From assembly GCA_038501625.1 (NCBI GenBank), contig JAZAYU010000884.1, positions 1-64,000 of the forward strand: a stretch of 64,000 nucleotides of DNA. Direction: 5' to 3'. Below the pieces are notes generated by a model. It was not told the origin of the DNA and searched no databases. It was given only the letters and a program-made list of their open reading frames with translations. Positions 37,877-48,525 of this stretch are shown here, in pieces. The position numbers and the translations under genes are program-made. Numbering within the stretch: the stretch's first letter is position 1; each line of letters starts with the position of its first letter. The stretch is from Corbicula japonica. Its lineage: Eukaryota > Mollusca > Bivalvia > Venerida > Cyrenidae.

Positions 37877-37974
37877 TTTTATTATAATATTCATAACTAT
37901 CAGAAATGTTCAACCTTTGCATTCAAATTGTGTAACCATACTAAACTTTGCATCATATAACTAAAAAGGTAAAA

Positions 37975-38045
37975 TAATAATGCATATCAGTAATGGCCAC
38001 ATCCGGAAGACACAACCTCCCCACACGATCAACAAGTAGTTAAGT
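37975..38045 (+). repeat. Family D fragment (fixed end only)
   Basis: tgcatatcagtaatggccac, then gaagacacaacctccccaca, then similarity stops. Confidence 0.65.
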
Positions 38046-38334
38046 AAAGGATATGGTTTATAAAATGACCAATTTCAAATATTTACATTCCTATTGATTT
38101 TTTCGTTTAAAAAAATTCGGTTCATTTTGCATAAACCGCATGACCCGTAATGACGTAATGACGCAATGGCTGTTACTATTGAAACATCCCACGTATTACT
38201 CTCCCTTTTCACTTAATACTAATTTTTGAAAGCGTTCGACTTAAGTTTATTTAAAGAAAAAAATGAATAAAATGTAAATATAATGAATGATTCTTATTTT
38301 GGTGCGGTTCATGCAGATTGGACGTGCACGCGAG

Positions 38335-38525
38335 AGCTGGCAAATTTACCATAAAGCGCTATAAAAAAACCGGGGCTGGGCAACAATGCAGGCATTAATG
38401 CATTCTATAGTAAATGCCCATTAAAATGCTCAATCGAACCGAGACTTCAAAATTATCACAATTTCGAGTTCGTTGGTTTTCAGTGGAGTTTCCTTTTCAT
38501 CTATTTCACTTGACAAACAGGTTTT
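38335..38525 (+). repeat. Dispersed repeat family F, copy 2
   Basis: It carries gctggcaaatttacc, ccggggctgggc, gctcaatcgaaccgag, the gttggttttcagtgg block and ccttttcatctatttc in the family F order. Confidence 0.6.
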
Positions 38526-38894
38526 ATCATGTATCCAAGGGTCAAAATTACAAAACATGTATTGATTCAATGTATTTAACATAAAATTTAGTGCAATAAT
38601 GTTATTTAAAAAAGTGTAATACAAACCTTGCTCACATCGACGCTGTACAAGCTGGAAAACATTGTTGCAGATTTCTGCATCGTTTGTTATGATAATTTAC
38701 AATACAACTAACCAGCCTAATATTTCTCTTTAGAGACTTAAAAAGTCAAAGCGTTTATACTTTCATCAAAATAGTGGACTGCTACTCATTAAAATATTAC
38801 ATTACATAACACAAAACATATCTTAGATATGTTAATACTTTTGAACGTTTTTATTCTAAAACATCCTGTGTTGATTTTCGTCACATAATTGTTC

Positions 38895-39118
38895 ATGGTC
38901 ACATGGAATGTCGGAGCGGCTGCGATACTGTAAAATTGGGAACGTTAAGTAATTAAAATTATCAAGTAATCATTGTCCGTTATCACATGGAATGTCGGAG
39001 CGGCTTCGATACTTTAACATTTTGAACGTTAAGTAATTAAATATCCAGTAATTACTGTACGTAATCACATGGAATATCGCAGCTTCTTCGATACTTAAAC
39101 ATTGGTAACGTTAAGTCT
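38895..39118. repeat. ~90-bp tandem repeat, three copies
   Basis: Each copy has atcacatggaatgtcggagc, ggcttcgatactttaacatt and gaacgttaagtaatta (38895, 38986 and 39069). The third is shortened and more diverged. Confidence 0.9.
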
Positions 39119-39804
39119 CATGTTTGACCGTCTTTCTTTGATGGAAAGCCAATAATTCTTAAGATTGCTGCACAGTCTTGACATGCGATTAATTATGCCA
39201 ATCTCTGCCTTCAATCAATCTTGATTTGTGACAATTTTCCGTAGGAAATTATTTGTGACGGTGCAAAAAAGCATACTTCATTAAAACTACCGCCTTACTA
39301 AGGCGACTAAGATATGCCCGGCTAGTGTTTTTTTTTATTGACAATCTTGTTGTCATTTCTTTGCTCTGACCACATGAAATATTCACACATTTACCGTCGA
39401 TTTACACATTTTCTGTTGGAATGCGAAATAGTTCGTAGCATTAACATGTTCTTATTGTAAAAGGCGAAAAAAGTTTTAACGTCACCGAACGTGACAAATA
39501 TGAAAATATTGCAGGCTCGGTCTTATCGAGCGTATAAGAAAATGTCCAAGACAACGTTATGATCCATTTCAGATTATTGTTTCACGCAACAAACGTTTTG
39601 GTTTTGTCTGTCAATTTGAGTAAAGAAGGTAAATTTCACAAACGCTGCTGTTCAGGTTATGAGGAGTGAGACTAAACCTCTCTTAACCTCCCTCGTTGTC
39701 AATGCCGTATGGCGGCCGTATAATGTCTTCCCGTACATTCAGTCAGTGCTGTCATAAATTATATTATCTTTGGAAAGCTGTTGATCACGATCCTTAGATT
39801 TGTG

Positions 39805-40130
39805 TAATAAATATTGAGTAGCTATCAATCCGGGGCTTGGCGGCTTGGCGGCTTGAAATATGCACGTTTATTATTGCTCAAAACAAGCTCAATCTCACCG
39901 AGCCCTGGCCTGAAGGTTATAAAGCTGAGATTGGAAACCAGTCTCAAATCTCAAGCATCTGATTGGCTGAAATGGCGACTGGTCGCCATTTTAGCCAATC
40001 AGATGCTTGAGATTTGAGACTGATGTTCATGCTGATTTTCATAACATTGGGCACTGATTAAGCCTGTAATATTTTTATATTAATTTTGTCGATTTCGGCT
40101 GCTTTCAAAATTCCCTTTTGCATCTATTAA
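39805..40130 (+). repeat. Dispersed repeat family F, copy 3, split by a hairpin
   Basis: The left part (attgagtagctatcaatccg, ggcttggcggc, gctcaatctcaccgag) and the right part (gcctgtaatatttttat, ggctgctttcaaaattccct, catctatt) are continuous in the other copies. Here they are separated by foldback H at 39903-40058, so the hairpin inserted into an existing family F copy. Confidence 0.7.
39903..40058. mobile_element. Foldback MITE family H, copy 2
   Basis: The same hairpin as at 19334: the core arm gaaaccagtctcaaatctca and gattggctgaaatggcgac with the same 2-base loop is nearly identical. The outer arms have diverged (gatgttcatgctg on the right). The sequence agcc occurs on both sides and may be a remnant of target duplication. 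Confidence 0.88.
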
Positions 40131-41368
40131 ATGTACTTTTCCCTAAGTAGCAGATTCAAATAGTCTTGTCATTACCTTATGGTTTATCTTACGTTGGCAG
40201 AAGTAATTTCCGTTTTAAACAAAGACCACATCTAATCACGGGGAAAAATATCGTATACGACAATGATGAGAATAAAATCAAACGTTTAGACATCACAACA
40301 GTCTCCGACATAATTTTGCATAGAAAAGACAGAAAGGAACCGTAAAGCCATAACACAATGACAAGTTGTAATGGTTTCATGCTGTGTCAACCTTTTATCG
40401 AAGTTAAGTAAACGATAAAATCAATTCTAGCTTTTATAAAAGTATTTTTTTATCATTTAGACACGTTGTTGGTAATTTGCAAGTGTCTGAAGTGCTTTGC
40501 TGTTGGCATTGAAGTTTTATTTAGTGAGTCTCCAAAATATCTGGCTCTCCAGACAAAATAAAGAAGTGGAAATAGCAGGAAATCGAAAAAACTCAGGGGA
40601 AAATTACAAAGAAATTCTGCAAAATGTTAAACTCTTAAGTTAAATATGAAATGTCAGGAAACGCCGCACAAAGAAACGACAACCAGAAGTAAGATGATCA
40701 CAATTACATTGGTAAAGGCATTGTTATAATATCAGGAGTCGTCAATGACAGTAAGTTATGACTTAGGCAAGTTAGAATTAGTCACCTGTGTAAACTTAGT
40801 TTTTTTCTGAAAATTTTTTGTTTATGACAATGTAAATCACTGCAAGATTTCTTCCAAATGCTTCATTTTTTCATTTTCAACTGTGCGATTTACTTTAAGA
40901 AGATGGAGAGCTATCCCCATACTTAACTTTTTCGAAAAGAAATGCTTCAACATTTTAAACAATAATATTAACCAGTTTTTTTCTGTTTAAGAAAAGTGAA
41001 AGACTAAGAAAAGAAAACATTTAAATCAGAGAATTTCGAAACATTTTCCCCACAAGATGTTTTTGTATTAATATTTTAAGCAATATGTTCCTTACAAATG
41101 GAATTGTCTCTAAATTGTCGTTCAAATAAATAATCGAGTGCTATCGACATTATCAATGAAAATACCGGTCAAGTGCTATGTTTTTATTTTAGCAATTTTG
41201 CTTGAGTATAACAAGTGCATGGGTTGTCAATTAAGCTTCAGCTTCAAAATTATTTTAAATAATTTCAACAAATATATTAACACATTGATTTGTTATATAC
41301 TTAAACTGTAATGTTTAGTTTAAACTATATTTATTCATCAAAGGCTCATAAAATATACAACATAAATA
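40131..41368. other. AT-rich sequence without a recognised gene
   Basis: Only chance-length frames; no repeat boundaries recognised. Confidence 0.4.
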
Positions 41369-41516
41369 TACTGATGGAAAAAAGTGTAGCAAGTTCAGAG
41401 AGGATTGACTCCTAGGGAAAGGATAAGTATGAAATCATTAAATGAAATACATTTTCAGATAGTTAATTCTTAGCACAAATGACTAGCATCAATGTTATTC
41501 CATAATTTTGTTGTGT

Positions 41517-41781
41517 TTAGTCTCTCGCATACCTGAAATAAAGCTGGGAATCAGGCGTAAAAACTCGGCACGGCTCAATACAACAATTCACAACCAAGAC
41601 TGCCAGACAACGAAGTCTCATGCTGGAAATCAGTTTTCTAATGACCTGCAATTGGATCCTGACCCATTCAGCTTGCAGGGCACGTTCAAGATCATGGACG
41701 TTGTTGACATCATTGCGCTCTCTTACGTCGCGCAAGTCCAGTTCTGATGAACTCTGACCCATTGGCGTCCTCTTTAACGGT
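41517..41781 (-). pseudogene. Tc1-type transposase, C-terminal remnant
   Basis: Minus-strand reading gives DVRERNDVNNVHDLERALQA, EWVRIQLQVIRKLI and SSMRLRCLAVLVVN, ending at TAA (41517-41519). This matches the end of Tc1 transposases, where an ELE.AL..EW..I....I..L..SM.RR..A pattern follows the last catalytic residue. The catalytic DDE region before it is missing: sequence jumps from the N-terminal part (46374-46752) almost straight to this tail. That deletion must predate the LTR insertion, because only the 4-bp target duplication separates the parts. Non-functional. Confidence 0.85.
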
Positions 41782-42426
41782 TGTAATGTAATAAGGAAAT
41801 TATGCTAATAATTTACCAACATACTCGTATTAGGTGTTAAACATTTATATTTTAAAATATATTACGGGCCTTGTTTAGTTACTAAATTAATATCCTTTCC
41901 TAGATAACATCAATTAGTTTGTTTACTACTTACTTGCTCGGTCAAAAGTATTTTAGCCACAGGTCATTTCATGTCTTCACCTGCATCTTTCAATTACATT
42001 GGACTCGATCTTGTCATGTTTAAGCAAGACGTTATATAACTGTCATTGTAGTTTTATATAATCTTCATGTCAAACAGTCATCTCGAACAGTAATTAGTCT
42101 GCATGAACAGTCTATGGTATTGCATAAAAGCCAGAGATATTGTTCTGTATTTTTGGGAAGAGAGAACGGCCGTATGGCCGGAATGAGCCACATAATGCCT
42201 TTTATGTTAGTCTCGTGGCTAAATTGCTAAACTTTAAATAAGAGAAATTTATAACACTAAGAAATGTATTAGGGAATTTATACTTATGAGAAAGAACTGT
42301 TTATGTCTTAGAAGTTATAGATAAACTGTTAAAAGCTGATCTACATATAAAGTAATTTTGGAACGTGACCAAGTGTTCGTCTTATTACACCCTAAGACCT
42401 TTGTAAGAATTAACCACTACGTTACA
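41782..42426 (+). repeat. 5' LTR
   Basis: 645 bp, TG...CA termini. A TATA-like cataaaag lies near 42123 and a short perfect palindrome, acggccgtatggccg, near 42166. Nearly identical to the 3' LTR. Confidence 0.92.
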
Positions 42427-42437
42427 AGGTCTTTTTG

Positions 42438-42455
42438 TGGCGCCCAGTGCCAGGA
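42438..42455 (+). promoter_or_regulatory. Primer-binding site
   Basis: tggcgcccagtgccagga starts 11 bases after the 5' LTR. The tggcgccc start complements the ...GGGCGCCA end of Lys-type tRNAs, the common primer of retroelements; the rest does not match a tRNA that I can name. Confidence 0.7.
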
Positions 42456-45400
42456 TCTTACTTCTAGTGGTCGTCGCGGCATAACGAGGAGGAAAACTAC
42501 TATACGACACAGCGCAGAAGAATGCACCTTACGTAACGCCTGAAGAACTACAGAAAACCACCATACGTCACGCCAGTAAACCAGAATGACGCAGATTGAC
42601 GCAGAAGTCACAATGGAGGCTTACAGGTTAGTTCCATTTGCTAATAAAATCTTAATCCAATCATGATACACGGAACTGGTATTAAAATTCAAAAATGTAG
42701 GCTTTTCTTTTAAAGATAATACTGGGGAAGGGGGTTATTTTTGGATTGTAGATTTTTCATTTTTGGAGATCAAAAATGTTAGTCAAGGTGACGAATTCTT
42801 GGTTAGTAATTTTTGAAAATTTAACTGTTAGCTCAGAAAATAATTTAGGCTCTATTTGTTCTTCACTTAATAAAAAAAAAATCCAAAAATTAAAGTGAAA
42901 ACTTTACTTGTTAAAAACATTTTTTTAAAAAACGACATGTTTACGTGCTACATTAGTTCAAATGAAATTTAACAATCTAAAAAATTTTTGCACACACTTT
43001 TTTGTTGTAATTTTCAATATTTTTAAAAGATTTTAGGAAAATATTTTTGTAACAGCAACGGTTGTGGGTCTAATTTTGGCATTGACTGCTTAGTTGTGTT
43101 TTAAAGGAGATAAGAAGACAACTTTTTCATGTCAATAAGTAATATAAATATTCAGAAACTACGGTTGTATAGTTTAACTACCAGCTTAAAAAAATAGAAA
43201 AAATGCAAAAACAAATATTAAAAAAAAATAGAAAAATTACTAGAAAAAAGAAATTAAAAAGACTATTTTTGATATTAAATGTCAGCTTAAAAAAAAGAAA
43301 AGTATTAAACATATTTTTGTATGAGTGTTGTACATGAATGATAGGTTTTTTCTCTGGTACAAGGTATTATTTCTAGATTATGTGATGTAACTGTCGCGTT
43401 GCAAGCGTTGAGACCGTTCAATCTTTGTTTATAAGTTTTGTTCCGAGCGTATCGGATATGTATATATGTATATATTTGAGAAGAAAACAGTAAAACGCTG
43501 TTGTTATCCGCGATTATGACGCGATGAATTTTAGTTGATTCCGAGAGTACCGGAAGTCGATGTTACTTTATGACTATGTTTATGCCAATGGCTATGATCA
43601 TGCCTTGGCTATGTCTATGTTTATGTTCGCGTTTCAGTAATGTAGTATACTGATGTAAACCGTGAAAATGCGCGATAGCATTAATTGACTTAAGTTTAAC
43701 GTATGCAGCTTTGTTGCTGAATCGATCAGCGGTAAGCCTTTTTTTTAAAATGTACGGGTATGTCTTCCTACATTTCGGGCTTACACATAAATGTGTACGT
43801 TACTTTTAAGCATTGGGCGCGAGTGCGCTAACGATGTCGACAATTTTTGAGAATAATTGTCACGTGACTTGTAATTAAGTTGTGCGGTCTCAACACGATT
43901 CGCGATTGTATATCACTGTCATCGATTTAAATCGTTGTGTGCTTGTATGCACATATTTTGAAATAATGTTATTGAAATGCGATTAATCGATGTTGTTTAT
44001 CTTAAAGTTGTGCGTCAAAACGCACGTGTCATTTAAGGTATTTTTTCTGTCTGAGCGGTATGTCTGATGAAGTATGCTTGTCAATATAAGTATGTAATCT
44101 TCCTTTTAAAATGATTTTTCATTATCTCATGTACCATGAATACGGAGTGTAGGGTTTTGGCTTTTTCTAAGATTTTTGTTTTCATTAAGCATAAATAGTT
44201 TACATTGTAACATATTTTCATTTTACGGCACAAGTTCATTAGACAGATTTGTATAAGAACATAACATTTATTATGATGAATTAATGGGTATTCATTAAAT
44301 GGGGTTAGTAATGCCAGTGAAATGTGTCATTGTGCGGAAGCGGGTTTAATTGGCTAGGAACAAATCACAGAGCATGATGTTACAGCTGGGTCATATTGCT
44401 CTCCCGTTAGTATGCTCCAAATGAACGAGTCAATCATTTACCCGGTGGGTTAAGCAGAGGATGGAATTACCTTCTGGACAATTAACATATATTGGACATT
44501 TCATATAATATTTACAAGATCGAATTTTCCAGCTTTTTCTTTATAGTGTGGATATTTCCAACTGACATTATCTTGAGGTTATTCGCCAACATCTCAAGAA
44601 GTGTAACAATACAAGTGATCAGAAATTCATCTTAACAACTTTTCACAACGGACAGGCGACGAAAAGATGATGTTTTCACTCAAACAAGGATTCACGACCT
44701 GTCCCGGTGAGACGCTGATGGAATAAGAAACGACTTCAATTCCGTGACGCTTCCTATGATAGGCATAACGAAACGATTGTGCGGAAGAATCCCGAGATGA
44801 ACTTGGCATGCAGGGCGATAAGGAAGCCGTACTATCGTAATTCGTATCGTTCCATAATTATTAATACTATCATACGTAGTAATTATGATTTCAACACCGT
44901 TTATTATTGTTTAAATTGTGCACAGATTGCTCGAACAACTAACAATAACTTTATAAGGCAAACTCCATTTGTCAAATGCCTTAAACACACAATGTTTCTA
45001 TGATTAATTATGCAGACAATTACAAAGTTTTGAACATATTAACCACTTAGTTCAGTTTGCTTTCGGTAAAATATGAAGGAAATCGGAAAAATGAGTTTTT
45101 CCTAAAATATGTACAACTTTAATTACAGAATAACTAAATTGTAAGTGTATGATAACAATATTTTTTTTATATTCAGATGCTCTATATTTTCTTTCTATTT
45201 ACAGAAATGTGTTTATTGAATGTTACTCATGCAAGAAAAGGAAACCCAAATGACGCACGGATGAGATCACGGAAAAGAAATCAACATGCAGTACAAATGT
45301 TTGTAAAAGTGTTGTGACTTTATGAAAAATGTGATTTTTATATTCAACCGTGATATTAGTGACTTTCCGTGTTTTAACTTTTATGAAAATGTACTTATTC

Positions 45401-45711
45401 TTGTATGTCTTTGGAACCGAACATCAGTTAAAGCATACATATGTACTAGTATTTAATGTTAGGGTTTCCTGTACACGCACAATAATAACAATTTATATTA
45501 ATGACATGTGAATGCTTCTTGCAGGCAGTAGTATCTTTATCGTAATGACAAATTTATATTACACTGAAACGGAAATATATTATTTCGGTCTGAAAAATAA
45601 CAACACAAAAATGTTATTTAAAAATTAATATTTTCTCCTGACTTGTCAACTGATACTGCTGGCTGAAATATGTTCTTATACAACTCTCTATCTTTTTTTT
45701 TTGGTTTTTGT
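42456..45711. other. Non-coding interior of the LTR element
   Basis: AT-rich with long A and T runs (42840-43300) and a less AT-rich part (43400-44100). Open frames are at most ~74 codons and none has a retroelement motif. Confidence 0.7.
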
Positions 45712-45726
45712 AAAGAAAGGAAGGGA
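45712..45726 (+). promoter_or_regulatory. Polypurine tract
   Basis: aaagaaaggaaggga, followed by two T residues and then the 3' LTR. This is the usual plus-strand primer position. Confidence 0.85.
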
Positions 45727-45728
45727 TT

Positions 45729-46373
45729 TGTAATGTAATAAGGAAATTATGCTAATAATTTACCAACATACTCGTATTAGGTGTTAAACATTTATATTTT
45801 AAAATATATTACGGGCCTTGTTTAGTTACTAAATTAATATCCTTTCCTAGATAACATCAATTAGTTTGTTTACTACTTACTTGCTCGGTCAAAAGTATTT
45901 TAGCCACAGGTCATTTCATGTCTTCACCTGCATCTTTCAATTACATTGGACTCGATCTTGTCATGTTTAAGCAAGACGTTATATAACTGTCATTGTAGTT
46001 TTATATAATCTTCATGTCAAACAGTCATCTCGAACAGTAATTAGTCTGCATGAACAGTCTATGGTATTGCATAAAAGCCAGAGATATTGTTCTGTATTTT
46101 TGGGAAGAGAGAACGGCCGTATGGCCGGAATGAGCCACATAATGCCTTTTATGTTAGTCTCGTGGCTAAATTGCTAAACTTTAAATAAGAGAAATTTATA
46201 ACACTAAGAAATGTATTAGGAAATTTATACTTATGAGAAAGAACTGTTTATGTCTTAGAAGTTATAGATAAACTGTTAAAAGCTGATCTACATATAAAGT
46301 AATTTTGGAACGTGACCAAGTGTTCGTCTTATTACACCCTAAGACCTTTGTAAGAATTAACCACTACGTTACA
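45729..46373 (+). repeat. 3' LTR
   Basis: Same length and ends as the 5' LTR, followed directly by cggt of the target duplication. Confidence 0.92.
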
Positions 46374-46752
46374 CGGTGTTGCAATGTCAGCGGAATACCA
46401 ACGTAAGGACGACACGCTTTCAATCCAGCGCCCCGTAGCCTATTTTTAACCGTCCTGTCGCAAATTTATGTGCCAGTATCATTCCTCAGCAAACGACTTA
46501 CTTTCGACTGGAAATAATCTATTGCGCCGAGATGACTTTGTGAGAAATCGGTCTTCCCGCATCGAGCTTTCACGAGGTCTGCCTGATCTGGGTCGGCCCG
46601 TGACGTTTCAAGTTTGCTGAAATCTGTTCCTCAGTCGATATATTGTCGATTCATTGCAATGGAAAATGCCAAACAACGTCTCTTACTGACATGCCAGTGG
46701 TAAGCATGGCTCTTTGACGTAGCTCTAACGTCATTCCAGGCCGACGTCCCAT
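46374..46752 (-). pseudogene. Tc1-type transposase, N-terminal remnant
   Basis: The minus strand starts at an ATG (46752-46750) reading MGRRPGMTLELRQRAMLTTG then MSVRDVVWHF, the first helix-turn-helix of Tc1 transposases. Further segments in shifted frames read ESTIYRLRNRFQQT, TGRPRSGRPR (the AT-hook-like linker typical of the family), RFLTKSSRRNR and KACRPYVGIPLTLQH. Frameshifts and stops (after WHFPLQ and after RFQQT) show it is dead. The catalytic domain is absent. Confidence 0.88.
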
Positions 46753-47000
46753 CATTGATTTTCAAAGATTTTTTTCTCACGTTTGTGTGCTTATGATAAG
46801 AAAGATATCGAATTGTGTACTTAGTGACCCGCGGAGGATCATCCGTTTTGCTGTGCACATACTAGTGCTGCACGGGATTTTCGTTTCCCGCTTACAGTGC
46901 TTTATAGTGGTGCGAAGTTTTTTTCGGCGTTAGCTGTCTAAGCTCACTTTTGAACTAGTTTTTTGAACAATGAAATGTTGTAAGTAATACTCGTATTCTA

Positions 47001-47140
47001 TTATTATGCAGAGGGAAAATGAAATAAACTATTTCGATTGGTAGCTATTTACACCAGAGAGGCATCTAGAAGGGTGGAGAGGTATCTAGTGGGATTTTTA
47101 TTATTATGCAGCGGAAAAATCAAATAGATTATTTCGATTG
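47001..47140. repeat. 40-bp direct repeat, 100 bp apart
   Basis: ttattatgcagagggaaaat at 47001 recurs as ttattatgcagcggaaaaat at 47101. Both continue with aaataaactatttcgattgg-like sequence. It lies in the Tc1 leader region. Confidence 0.75.
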
Positions 47141-47374
47141 GTTTTTAGTAGGTGTTGTATTGGAGAAAAAACATATTTACGATTTAAATAACCAGTTAAG
47201 TCAATATTGATGGCTTAAATACAATTTTATATGGAATATTCTTGGGTGCCAGGTAAAAACTTGCGTACAGTACACAGTGTAAAACGAAAATGAAGTGTAG
47301 ATATTTCTAGTTCTTACTGGTTCCTTTCTAGTTCCTTTGATACTGATTGTTAATTTCAAGTTCAAAATACAAGT

Positions 47375-47444
47375 TCATTGTAGTGTAGTGGCTAACACTC
47401 TCGCCTCGAAAGCGTGAGGCCCCGGGTTCAATACTCAGTATTGA
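47375..47444 (+). tRNA. tRNA-like sequence, probably a pseudogene or SINE head
   Basis: It contains an A-box match (tagtgtagtgg at 47381) and a B-box match (gttcaatac at 47426) at tRNA-like spacing. An anticodon-stem-like segment, ctcgc then ctcgaaa then gcgtg, would give anticodon CGA (Ser). The acceptor ends pair imperfectly (tcattgt with gtattga). The T-stem is poor, and there is no long variable arm as true Ser tRNAs need. It is more likely a decayed tRNA or a tRNA-derived promoter than a working gene. Confidence 0.45.
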
Positions 47445-48099
47445 CACTTTTTTGAAGTTAATTTACGTAAAAGTTGGTAGATTTCGCTCTTGTAACAGGA
47501 TGTTTTTATTTATTTATATTAAATTTCAATGACATTTATTCATCTTGAGTTCTAACTCTACAAGTGGTATTTTATTGAAACTGAATAAATGTAGATCAAG
47601 AATTAATGTAATACATTGCTTCTTTAATCGACTTGTTATCACTGTATGAAATTGTTGCAACAGCTTCAACATTTTTTTGAAAGACACTTTAAATGAATTT
47701 ATAAGTTGTCATGATTCGGTCGCTTAATCTCTTGGTCATACTAAGAAGGCTCCCTGGGTTCGTCAACAGCTATAACAAGTAAAATAAACTAACTAAACTG
47801 TGTCTGCTTCGCCCCTCTGTATTTGTTTCTTTCTTATATACATGTATATATATATAAATCTTTTCCATCAACGCCGTTTATCTTTTTTAAAGATATTTCT
47901 TGTTAAAACAGTGAAATCATTTTGTCAATTGATGGGCACAATAGGTCAATACAGAAACTTTTATGCACACTGATTTATAGACACAAACCTAAGTCGTAGA
48001 AAACTTGCTAAACTTTTTTCCATCAGTATTTTAACATAAAGTGAGTGGATCTGAGAACAAGTGTAAACAACTCTTACTGTAACATTAATTGTTTTTCCA

Positions 48100-48250
48100 T
48101 CATTGATTCATTATATAGTTAAACTGATGATGTTTTATCAGGTTACATGTAGTTCATTTGGTAAGTGAAAATTCATACATTTTAACTAATCAAATGAACC
48201 AACCAAATGACACATTATTAGTTTAAGTATAAAATAATGAATCAATGATG
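48100..48250. mobile_element. ~150-bp palindromic MITE
   Basis: The left arm catcattgattcattat...gttaaactgatgatg pairs with the right arm (cattattagtttaa...ataatgaatcaatgatg). An inner stem pairs gttcatttgg with ccaaatga. It abuts the right end of the Tc1 element (48026) by ~75 bp. Confidence 0.7.
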
Positions 48251-48454
48251 TGTTTTACTATTTATTTCATATTTATCTCTTTCATAAAACAACTTTTAGT
48301 TAGTTAACATTTTTTATTTTTAGAATACGTGAAACAAGTATTTAACGACAGGCACAGAATTAGTAACCATTAGTACCCTTAGAAAAAACTTTAGGTTGTT
48401 TACCATTTGAAATCTAACACTTCATCATGAATTTTTTAAGTGATTTGGGTGAAA

Positions 48455-48525
48455 TATGTTAAAGGAATGGCCATATCCAGAAGGCACAGTCTCCCCACAG
48501 CAAAAAACAAGAGTAAAATAGCGCA
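48455..48525 (+). repeat. Family D fragment
   Basis: aggaatggccatatccagaa, ggcacagtctccccacagc and a purine tract; only the fixed-end portion remains. Confidence 0.6.

Larger units (their letters stand above)
41782..46373. mobile_element. LTR retrotransposon without coding genes (LARD-like), young
   Basis: Two direct 645-bp LTRs (41782-42426 and 45729-46373) begin tgtaatg and end gttaca. I found a single difference between them (g or a in the run after gtatta). The element is flanked by cggt on both sides (41778-41781 and 46374-46377). A tRNA-like primer-binding site and a polypurine tract sit in the expected places. The 3.3-kb interior has no frame with gag, protease, RT or integrase motifs, so it must have been copied by another element's proteins. 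Its orientation cannot be read from genes, but PBS and PPT place it on the plus strand. Confidence 0.92.
41371..48026 (-). mobile_element. Tc1-family DNA transposon, split by an LTR element
   Basis: The left end ctgatggaaaaaagtgtagc and the right end, inverted, ctgatggaaaaaagtttagc match over ~25 bp with one difference. Each lies next to TA (41369-41370 and 48027-48028), the Tc1/mariner target. Between them, on the minus strand, lie remnants of a Tc1 transposase. Without the 4.6-kb LTR element the transposon would be ~2.06 kb, longer than the usual Tc1, and about 1.2 kb beyond the transposase start (46760-48000) may hold other insertions. Confidence 0.82.
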
